From UBA11358 sp049517655 (lineage in GTDB: Bacteria; Verrucomicrobiota; Verrucomicrobiia; Limisphaerales; UBA11358), in contig JBEKRQ010000001.1 of the NCBI GenBank assembly GCA_049517655.1, forward strand, positions 757,100 through 821,099: a stretch of DNA of 64,000 bases, given 5' to 3'. The translations under genes were made by a program, and so were the position numbers. Position 1 is the stretch's first letter. Every line of letters begins with the position of its first letter. Positions 53,447 to 60,729 of this stretch are shown in pieces. The notes beneath the pieces were generated by a model. That model had not been told where the DNA came from. It did not search any database and was given only the letters and a program-made list of their open reading frames with translations.

Positions 53447-55266
53447 GCAAATACGTTCTCCAAAATCGCCGCGTCTTCGCGCGCCTCGCCGCTGACTGGC
53501 AGCACGGGCCGCAGAGATAACTTGCGTCCTTCAAAATTGGTAATCGTGCCGGACTTCTCGCACCAGATGGTTGCGGGCAACACAATCGCCGCCTTTTCGG
53601 TGAGCGCCGAACGGTAACTGGCCTGCACCACCACACAAGGAATTTGCTCCAATAGCTCCGGCACGCGCTCCTCTTCCAGAATCCGCGCACCGCCATCGGG
53701 CGCGTCGCTGGCGATGATGTGCAGGAGTTTCAATGGTTTGGCGTCCAGCCACGGGCCGATGTTTTCAATCGCCCCAATGCCGGCACCCGCCAAGGCGAGG
53801 CTGTTGCTGCTCACCGGCAAGCCGATATGTACGAGTTTCTGGCCGCCCGGATTATTTTCAAAAATCCGGATGAGCCGTTCCATCACAGTCATGCCGACCG
53901 GGGTCGTCGCGTCAAGGCCATACACCAATACGGGTCGTTGCGCGCCTTCGAGCACTTCGGCCACCCGATCCCAGAGTTTGCCCTCCAAACTGACGGCATG
54001 GGCGCAGACATTCGCATACTTGTCGAGGTCGCTTTTGTGCGCGTGGAGTATCAGCAATTTCGCACCGCGCTTGCGGACGGTGGTTCGGATGCGCGCAGCC
54101 ACAACCCCATTGTCGCGGGATGGCTGGGCGCCGACGACGATGATGGCGTCTGCGTCTTCCAGGTTCCGCAACGCGTCGGCGCTAAAAGACGGCTTGTTGC
54201 AGAGCGCCGCCTCATTGGCGGCTACATACATACCAATGCGGTCAATCTTGCCGGCGAATTTTTTGATTGTTTGCGCTGTTTCGTTGGTCACGCGCGGGGC
54301 AACAAGCATCGCCATTTCCGCCTTTTGCGCGTCTTTTGCGGCCTTGCGAATGGCGGCAATCGCCTTGTCCCACGTGGTGGGTTGCAGTTTGCCGTTCTTA
54401 TCGCGAAGCATCGGTTGGGTGATGCGTTCGCGCGGTTCAGCCCACGTCTCATACCGGCCTTTCACGCAGAGATGGCCGCGGTTGACGGGCGAATCCGGGT
54501 CGCCCCAAACGCTCACGATGCGGTCTTCCTTGACGAACACCTTCAGGCCACAGCCAACCGGACATTCGGTGCATGTTGTTAAGACCTGCTGGCAACTCGC
54601 GAGCGGCCCACGGAACGCGGCGGCCTTGTCAAACAACGCGCCAGTCGGGCAACTGGCAACGCACGCACCGCAAGACGTGCATGTCTCGGACGCGCCGAAT
54701 TTCTTCAGCATGTCCACGATGATTAGGTTTTTGATGCCGCGATTGGCGACGTCGAGCGTGTGCACGCCTTCAATCTCATCGCAGGTGCGAACGCAGCGCG
54801 TGCACAGGATGCAGCGGTTGTGGTCCAGCCCGAAATACCTGCCGGTAAGGTCAACCGGCAACGCCGGGTATAAATACTGATACCTGATGCCAGTGATACC
54901 GTGGAGGTAACCCTGATGCTGCAGGCCGCAGTCGCCCTTGTTATACGGGCACATCGGGCAGATGTGGTTGCGTTCGCTAAAAAGCAACTCCAGTGTGGCC
55001 TTCCGCAAGTCCTGCAAACGCGGGCTGTTGGTGATGATTTTCGAACCGTTCACCGCCGGTGTGGCGCAAGACGGCACGACCTTCGGACTGCCCTCAATTT
55101 CAACGATGCACATCCGGCAGCCGCCCCATGCAGTCAGTCCATCCAGATAGCACAGCGTTGGGATGTAAATGCCGTTGGCACGGGCGATTTCCAGGATGGT
55201 CTGTCCAAGCTCGCCGTTGCAGGCTTTGCCGTTGATGGTGAGGGAAATTTTCTTGGTGGCAATCAT
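53443..55266 (-). CDS. Diaphorase subunit HoxU extended by a NuoG/molybdopterin-like module
   Basis: The electron-relay subunit of the hydrogenase. N-terminal [2Fe-2S] ferredoxin (CYLDGLTAWGGCRMC), His/Cys cluster HICPMCPYNKGDC, 2x[4Fe-4S] (CILCTRCVRTC and CTSCGACVASC), then a further cluster CTECPVGCGLKVF...GHLCVKGR and about 330 residues of molybdopterin-oxidoreductase-like fold without visible cofactor residues. Standard HoxU stops near 240 aa; this is about 607 aa, like the NuoG-type HydA-like subunits in HydABCSL-type hydrogenases. ATG at 55266 starts 4 bp past the hoxF stop and has GGAG upstream; 55281 is an alternative. Confidence 0.9.
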   Translation of the reverse strand: MIATKKISLTINGKACNGELGQTILEIARANGIYIPTLCYLDGLTAWGGCRMCIVEIEGSPKVVPSCATPAVNGSKIITNSPRLQDLRKATLELLFSERNHICPMCPYNKGDCGLQHQGYLHGITGIRYQYLYPALPVDLTGRYFGLDHNRCILCTRCVRTCDEIEGVHTLDVANRGIKNLIIVDMLKKFGASETCTSCGACVASCPTGALFDKAAAFRGPLASCQQVLTTCTECPVGCGLKVFVKEDRIVSVWGDPDSPVNRGHLCVKGRYETWAEPRERITQPMLRDKNGKLQPTTWDKAIAAIRKAAKDAQKAEMAMLVAPRVTNETAQTIKKFAGKIDRIGMYVAANEAALCNKPSFSADALRNLEDADAIIVVGAQPSRDNGVVAARIRTTVRKRGAKLLILHAHKSDLDKYANVCAHAVSLEGKLWDRVAEVLEGAQRPVLVYGLDATTPVGMTVMERLIRIFENNPGGQKLVHIGLPVSSNSLALAGAGIGAIENIGPWLDAKPLKLLHIIASDAPDGGARILEEERVPELLEQIPCVVVQASYRSALTEKAAIVLPATIWCEKSGTITNFEGRKLSLRPVLPVSGEAREDAAILENVFA

Positions 55267-55270
55267 GGTT

Positions 55271-56980
55271 TCACTCCGCATCAATGTGACTTCCTTTCGT
55301 CGCCGCCGATTTTGACGGTGAAAGGCGCAGATTGCCGCACACACCCGCCACGCAATGGTGCTCGCGGATGTGCTGCTCGTATTCGTGCCGGAAATACTTC
55401 AACGTTGTCAGCACCGGATTCGGCGCCGCCTGGCCGAGACCGCAGAGGCTGGCGTCACGGACGACGACGCAAAGAGCCTCGAGTTTGTCGAGGTCGGTAA
55501 GCTCGCCTTCGCCTCGGCAGATTTTCTCCAGCAGATTCAGCATCTGCTTGGTGCCGACGCGGCAGGGCGGACATTTGCCGCAGGATTCGTCGCAGCAAAA
55601 CTCCAGGAAAAACCGGGCGACGTCCACCATGCAGGAATCCTCGTCCATGACAACCATGCCGCCGGAACCCATGATGGAGCCAAGTTTCTGAAGCGTCTCG
55701 TATTCGACCGGGGTGTCGAGATGTTGAGCAGGGATGACTCCCCCGGATGGACCGCCGGTCTGGACGGCCTTGAATTGTTTGCCGTCAGGAATGCCGCCGC
55801 CGATTTCGTAAATGATGTCGCGCAACGATGTGCCAAACGGAACTTCAACCAACCCGGTGTTTTTGATCTTGCCCGCGAGCGCGAAGACTTTGGTGCCCTT
55901 GGTCTTCTCGGTGCCGAATGTGGAATACCACGCGGCGCCTTTGCGGATGATGACCGGTACGGCGGCCCAGGTTTCGACATTATTGATGTTGGAGGGTTTG
56001 CCCCAAAGGCCGCGTTGTGCCGGGAACGGCGGACGCGGCATCGGTTGGCCGCGCCGGCCTTCGATGGAACGCATGAGCGCGGTTTCCTCGCCGCAAACGA
56101 ATGCGCCGGCGCCGATGCGGAGTTCGAGGCCGAAATCGAATCCTTTCTCAAAGAGGTTTTTGCCGAGCAAACCGTGTTCGTAGGCTTGATTGATGGCGAT
56201 CTGGAGGCGTTTGATGGCCAGCGGATACTCGGCGCGGATGTAAATGAACCCGCGGTTGGCGCCCATCGCGTAACCGCCGATGGCCATGCCTTCGATGACG
56301 CGGTGTGGATCGCCTTCGAGAACGGCGCGGTTCATAAACGCGCCCGGATCACCTTCGTCGGCGTTGCAGATGATATACTTGGGCTTGGCCGGCGACCTGG
56401 CCATCAATTCCCACTTCAACCCTGTCGGGAAACCCGCGCCGCCACGACCGCGCAGGCCGCTGGCTTTGATCTCCCCGATGACCTGTTCGGGCGTCATCCC
56501 GGTGAGGATTTTGCCGAGGGCAGCGTATCCGTCACGGGCGATGTATTCCTCGATTTTCTCGACATCAATGACACCGCAGTTATCGAGGATGATCTTGGTC
56601 TGCTTCGTCAGAAATGCGAAGTCGCGCTGGGTAATGATGAGGTTGTTTACCTTCCGGCCCTTTTGCAGATGTTCGGCGACGATTTTTTTCGCCTTCACGG
56701 TGTCGAGACTGGCATAGGTGGTCTTTTCACCTCCGGCTTCTTCAACTTGAACGACCGGCTCGATGTCCTCCAACCCATGCTCGCCTGTGACGTGGACTTC
56801 CACATCATCGAAGCCACGCTTTTCGATTTCGTCGAGCATGGTTTTCATGACTTCGCGTGCGCCGGCGGCAATGCCACTGGTGCCCATGCTGATAACCACG
56901 CGGTATTTTTTGCCGCCTTCACGCAGAGCGATTTGCTTCTGGGCCTTCTCCTTCAATTGTTTTAATTGTTCCAGGTTCAT
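55271..56980 (-). CDS. hoxF: NADH-binding diaphorase subunit HoxF/NuoF-like, N-terminal Fe-S domain without cysteines
   Basis: FMN- and NAD(H)-binding subunit. The NADH site GRGGAGFPTGLKWELM and the FMN loop GAGAFVCGEETALMRSIEGRRG are intact, as is the N3 cluster ESCGKCPPCRVG...SLCGLGQ. Length 569 aa. The N-terminal thioredoxin-like domain (about residues 25-115) has the family outline (SMGTSGIAAGAREVM and VTGEHGLEDIEPVVQV) but every ligand position is Ser, Gly or Glu; the first Cys is near residue 134. After HHCVAGVCGNL the chain stops within about 20 residues, with no 2x[4Fe-4S] tail. The gene starts about 30 bp after hoxE. Confidence 0.93.
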   Translation of the reverse strand: MNLEQLKQLKEKAQKQIALREGGKKYRVVISMGTSGIAAGAREVMKTMLDEIEKRGFDDVEVHVTGEHGLEDIEPVVQVEEAGGEKTTYASLDTVKAKKIVAEHLQKGRKVNNLIITQRDFAFLTKQTKIILDNCGVIDVEKIEEYIARDGYAALGKILTGMTPEQVIGEIKASGLRGRGGAGFPTGLKWELMARSPAKPKYIICNADEGDPGAFMNRAVLEGDPHRVIEGMAIGGYAMGANRGFIYIRAEYPLAIKRLQIAINQAYEHGLLGKNLFEKGFDFGLELRIGAGAFVCGEETALMRSIEGRRGQPMPRPPFPAQRGLWGKPSNINNVETWAAVPVIIRKGAAWYSTFGTEKTKGTKVFALAGKIKNTGLVEVPFGTSLRDIIYEIGGGIPDGKQFKAVQTGGPSGGVIPAQHLDTPVEYETLQKLGSIMGSGGMVVMDEDSCMVDVARFFLEFCCDESCGKCPPCRVGTKQMLNLLEKICRGEGELTDLDKLEALCVVVRDASLCGLGQAAPNPVLTTLKYFRHEYEQHIREHHCVAGVCGNLRLSPSKSAATKGSHIDAE

Positions 56981-57010
56981 ACCGTGTCCAGAATGCGCTG
57001 TGACAACTCT

Positions 57011-57553
57011 TCAAACATATTTTTTTAGTTCCACCTTGCAAAGCTGCGGAATTTTGTCGGCTGTCAGTTTGCCGTAAACGCCGTCGCCCACCGAGAGCAC
57101 CGGTGCCAGCGCGCAGGCGCCAATGCACCGGGCGGTGGTCAAACTAAAAAGGCCGTCTTTGGTCGTTTCTCCTTTTTTAATCCCCAGTTCCTTCTCCAGC
57201 ACGGTGAGGATCGCGTCCGAACCGCGCACGTGGCAGCCGGTGCCGCGGCAGACCATGATCTGGTGTTTGCCGCGCGGGACTGTGGTGAAAAAGTGGTAAA
57301 AAGTGACAACGCCATACACGTGTGAGATGGGCAGCTTCAACGCGGTGGCGATATAGAGGAGGACGTCCGCGCCGAGGTAGCCAAACAGCTGCTGTGCCGC
57401 ATGCAACACCTGGATCAGCGCCGTCGGTTCGTGATTGTAGCTCTCAATCGTGCGATCAAGGTCGGCAAAACGCGGGTCACCGCTCGGATGAGTCGTTTCC
57501 ATGGCCGCGATGCGTGCGGCGTTGCTAATGGCTTTTGGGCTTATTTGATTCAT
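57011..57553 (-). CDS. hoxE: Diaphorase subunit HoxE/NuoE-like, [2Fe-2S]
   Basis: Thioredoxin-like [2Fe-2S] protein of the NAD-linked hydrogenase. The four ligands are visible: VCRGTGCHVRG and ARCIGACALAPV. It shows VTFYHFFTTVPRGKH and the helical N-terminus typical of NuoE. From ATG at 57553 it is 180 aa; a TTG 24 bp upstream is less likely. It is the first gene of the operon and is preceded by a promoter-like sequence. Confidence 0.95.
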   Translation of the reverse strand: MNQISPKAISNAARIAAMETTHPSGDPRFADLDRTIESYNHEPTALIQVLHAAQQLFGYLGADVLLYIATALKLPISHVYGVVTFYHFFTTVPRGKHQIMVCRGTGCHVRGSDAILTVLEKELGIKKGETTKDGLFSLTTARCIGACALAPVLSVGDGVYGKLTADKIPQLCKVELKKYV

Positions 57554-57591
57554 TGGTTCTTCAGTTAACTGCTGCAATCGGTCTGCGGGCC

Positions 57592-57620
57592 AGTCTAAAA
57601 GTCACATCGACATCCGTCAA
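57592..57620 (-). promoter_or_regulatory. Candidate sigma70-type promoter of the hox-hyp operon
   Basis: On the minus strand TTGACG (57620-57615) and TAGACT (57597-57592) are spaced by exactly 17 bp and lie about 40 bp upstream of the hoxE start codon. The -10 match is only 4 of 6. This is a sequence-pattern guess. Confidence 0.35.
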
Positions 57621-57966
57621 ACTTTCGCATTAGCAAACACCGATGACCCTGCAAAAATTGGCAAACTATCACCGTGCTTTGTCCGGCCGGATGACAATCT
57701 CGCTTCGACCTTTATTTTTATCCGGCGCAACAAAAATCCAGCGGTCGGATTGGTAGTGGTGCCCGGTTGTATGTGCACAAAAGACCGAAGAAAATTGTTG
57801 GAAGTGATGCGGGTTTTTCGTAGGCTGTAGAGCTTTCCCGCTCGCTGTCAGAAAAAGCGAAGGGATTGCCAAGATATGTGGAGAGACATTGAATGATTGT
57901 ATCAGATTTACCCGCGAACAAAATTTGTTCCAGCAACAGAACCATACGAATGATCAAAAACAGCTT
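57598..57966. other. Divergent intergenic region between hoxE and ppdK
   Basis: Over 350 bp without a recognisable gene. Translations in both strands give only short frames without family features. It must hold the start of ppdK transcription; no clear operator or known riboswitch was recognised. Confidence 0.5.
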
Positions 57967-60711
57967 ATGAGCAAAGCATCAAAGTCAAAAAAATACGTTT
58001 ATCTTTTTGGAAACAAGAAAGCCGATGGCAACGGTTCCATGAAGCCTTTGCTGGGCGGCAAAGGAGCCAACCTGGCTGAAATGAGCCGCATCGGGCTACC
58101 GGTGCCACCGGGCTTCACCATCACCACCGAGGTTTGCACCTATTATTACCAAAACAAGAAGAGCTATCCCAAGAGCCTTGAGCCGGCAGTCCAGACTGGC
58201 GTCGCCTTCATTGAGAAGATCATGGGCACGAAATTCGGCGACAAAAATGCCATGCCGCTGCTCGTTTCCGTCCGCTCCGGTGCGCGTGATTCCATGCCCG
58301 GCATGATGGACACGATTCTCAACCTCGGCCTGAACGATGAGACCGTACTGGCGCTGGTCAAGGCGACGAAGAACGAGCGTTTTGCATGGGACTGTTACCG
58401 CCGCTTCATCCAGATGTATGGCGACGTCGTCATGGGCGTGCAGAAGCGCGCCGGCGAAGATCACGAGCCATTTGAAGTGGCCATCCATAAACTCAAACAC
58501 GACCGGTACCACGCCGACATCGAAGACACGAAGATGACGGTGAGCGATCTCAAGGAATTGGTGAATCGCTTCAAGGCCTTGATCAAGGAACGCACCGGCA
58601 AGGAATTCCCGCAGGATCCTTGGAAGCAGCTCTGGGGCGCGACGGGCGCTGTGTTCGGTTCCTGGATGAACGATCGTGCCATCGTCTATCGCCGCAAATA
58701 CGGCATCCCCGCCGAGTGGGGCACTGCCGTCAACATCCAGGCGATGGTGTATGGCAATACAGGCGATAATTCCGGGTCCGGTGTTGCGTTTACGCGCGAC
58801 CCCGCGACCGGTGAAAAAGTTTTCTATGGCGAATTCCTCATCAACGCCCAGGGCGAAGACGTTGTCGCCGGCGTGCGCACGCCTGAACCCGTCGCCCAGC
58901 TCAAGGACCATCTGCCCACCGCATTCGCCGAACTCGAAGTCGTCCGCAAGACCCTCGAGTCCCACTTCAAAGACGTGCAGGACTTCGAGTTCACGATCCA
59001 GGATGGCAAGCTGTTCATGCTCCAGACCCGCAACGGCAAACGCACTGGCCTTGCCGCCGTCCGCTTCGCCATTGAAATGGAGAAGGAAAAACTCATTGAT
59101 TGGAAGACCGCCATCCGCCGCGTTCCGGCCGATCAACTCGACCAGATGCTCGCACCCGTATTCGATCGCAAGGCGATGAAGGCCGCCAAGTGCATCGCCA
59201 AAGGTCTCCCTGCCGGCCCCGGCGCCGCCTGCGGCAAAATGTATCTCAATGCCGATCGCGCCGAGGCCGCCGCGGCAAAGGGCGAAAAAGTATTGCTCGT
59301 CCGCAACGAAACTTCGCCTGAAGACCTGCGCGGCATGATCGCCTCTGAAGGCATCCTCACCGCGAAAGGCGGCGTCAGTTCGCACGCCGCGCTCGTGGCC
59401 CGGCAGATGGGCAAAGTCTGCGTCTGTGGCGCCGCCGCGTTGCAGATTGATTACACGACCAGGACGATGACCGTGGACGGCGTGACCTACAAGGAAGGTG
59501 ACTTCCTCTCCATCAACGGCACCGCCGGCGACGTTTATCCCGGTCGGATTCCGACCGCCGCTTCCGAGATCGTCCAAGTGCTGGTCGAGAAGTCGCTCGA
59601 CGGGAAGGACAGCGCGACCTACCAGATGTTCAAGAAGCTGATGGATTGGTGCTCGAAGGTCTCGCGTCTGCAAGTGCGCGCCAACGCGGATTTGCCGGAA
59701 CAGGCGGCCAACGCCATCGCGTTTGGCGCGACCGGCATCGGTCTCACCCGCACTGAACACATGTTCTTCGAAGGCAATCGCATTGACGCCATGCGCGAAA
59801 TGATTCTCGCCGACAACGTCGAGGACCGGAAGAAAGCGCTGGCGCTGATCCTGCCCTACCAGAAGGAGGATTTCGTCGGCATCTTCAAGGCGTTGAAGGG
59901 CTACCCGGCCACTATTCGTTTCCTTGACCCGCCGCTGCACGAATTCCTACCGCACGAAGACGCCGCGCAGCAGGACCTTGCCAAGAAAATGGGCGTGCCC
60001 GTCGCGAAGATCAAACAGCGCGTGAAGGAACTTCACGAGTTTAACCCCATGCTCGGTTTCCGCGGCTGCCGGCTCGGCATTGTCTATCCGGAAATTTCCG
60101 AGATGCAATCCCGCGCCATCTTTGAAGCCGCCGCCGAAGTGCAGAAGACCGGCATCAAAGTGAAGCCCGAAGTCATGATCCCGCTCGTCGGGTTCAAGAA
60201 GGAGCTCGATCTCCAGGTCGAAGTCGTCCATCGCACGGCCAAGGCCGTCATGGACGAAAAGAATGTGAAGCTGGACTACATGGTCGGCACGATGATCGAA
60301 ATCCCGCGCGGTGCGCTCACGGCAGACGAAATTGCGGAGACCGCCGAGTTCTTCAGCTTTGGAACCAACGATCTCACACAGACGTGCCTGGGCATGAGCC
60401 GCGACGATTCCGGAAGCTTCCTGCCCCCATATGCGGAATTGGAAATTGTGAAGACGAACCCGTTTGCGACGATTGACCAAGCTGGCGTCGGCCAGCTTAT
60501 GAAAATCGCGGTTGAGAAAGGCCGGAGCACGCGTCCCAATATCAAGTTGGGCATCTGTGGCGAACATGGTGGCGACCCGGCCAGCGTGAAGTTCTGCCAC
60601 AAACTTGGCCTCACCTACGTGAGCTGCTCGCCATTCCGCGTCCCGGTGGCGCGCCTCGCCGCCGCTCAAGCCGCGCTCGAAGAAGAAGCCTCGAAGAAAG
60701 CCAAAAAATAA
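57967..60711 (+). CDS. ppdK: Pyruvate, phosphate dikinase
   Basis: Interconverts PEP + AMP + PPi and pyruvate + ATP + Pi. The ATP-grasp N-terminal domain starts KYVYLFGNKKADGNGSMKP and GGKGANLAEMSRIGLPVPPGFT. The swivelling phosphohistidine is H473 in GGVSSHAALVARQMG. The C-terminal PEP domain shows FRGCRLGI, DLTQTCLGMSRDD and CGEHGGDPASVKFC with the catalytic Cys nearby. About 914 aa, full length. ATG at 57967 precedes the conserved start; a longer reading from 57889 is not family-like. With the pyrophosphatase gene 18 bp downstream it forms a PPi-handling pair. Confidence 0.96.
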   Translation: MSKASKSKKYVYLFGNKKADGNGSMKPLLGGKGANLAEMSRIGLPVPPGFTITTEVCTYYYQNKKSYPKSLEPAVQTGVAFIEKIMGTKFGDKNAMPLLVSVRSGARDSMPGMMDTILNLGLNDETVLALVKATKNERFAWDCYRRFIQMYGDVVMGVQKRAGEDHEPFEVAIHKLKHDRYHADIEDTKMTVSDLKELVNRFKALIKERTGKEFPQDPWKQLWGATGAVFGSWMNDRAIVYRRKYGIPAEWGTAVNIQAMVYGNTGDNSGSGVAFTRDPATGEKVFYGEFLINAQGEDVVAGVRTPEPVAQLKDHLPTAFAELEVVRKTLESHFKDVQDFEFTIQDGKLFMLQTRNGKRTGLAAVRFAIEMEKEKLIDWKTAIRRVPADQLDQMLAPVFDRKAMKAAKCIAKGLPAGPGAACGKMYLNADRAEAAAAKGEKVLLVRNETSPEDLRGMIASEGILTAKGGVSSHAALVARQMGKVCVCGAAALQIDYTTRTMTVDGVTYKEGDFLSINGTAGDVYPGRIPTAASEIVQVLVEKSLDGKDSATYQMFKKLMDWCSKVSRLQVRANADLPEQAANAIAFGATGIGLTRTEHMFFEGNRIDAMREMILADNVEDRKKALALILPYQKEDFVGIFKALKGYPATIRFLDPPLHEFLPHEDAAQQDLAKKMGVPVAKIKQRVKELHEFNPMLGFRGCRLGIVYPEISEMQSRAIFEAAAEVQKTGIKVKPEVMIPLVGFKKELDLQVEVVHRTAKAVMDEKNVKLDYMVGTMIEIPRGALTADEIAETAEFFSFGTNDLTQTCLGMSRDDSGSFLPPYAELEIVKTNPFATIDQAGVGQLMKIAVEKGRSTRPNIKLGICGEHGGDPASVKFCHKLGLTYVSCSPFRVPVARLAAAQAALEEEASKKAKK

Positions 60712-60729
60712 TCAACCATCCAAAAATCT

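Noticed and set aside
55355..56965. 536-aa open frame antisense to hoxF
   Set aside because: Shadow of a GC-rich gene; composition is typical of antisense reading and no family features are present.
57718..57957. 79-aa open frame upstream of ppdK
   Set aside because: Low-complexity mix without a signal, domain or start context; it also overlaps the ppdK promoter region.
58096..59940. 614-aa open frame antisense to ppdK
   Set aside because: Same reason: it is the complement of a well-supported enzyme.
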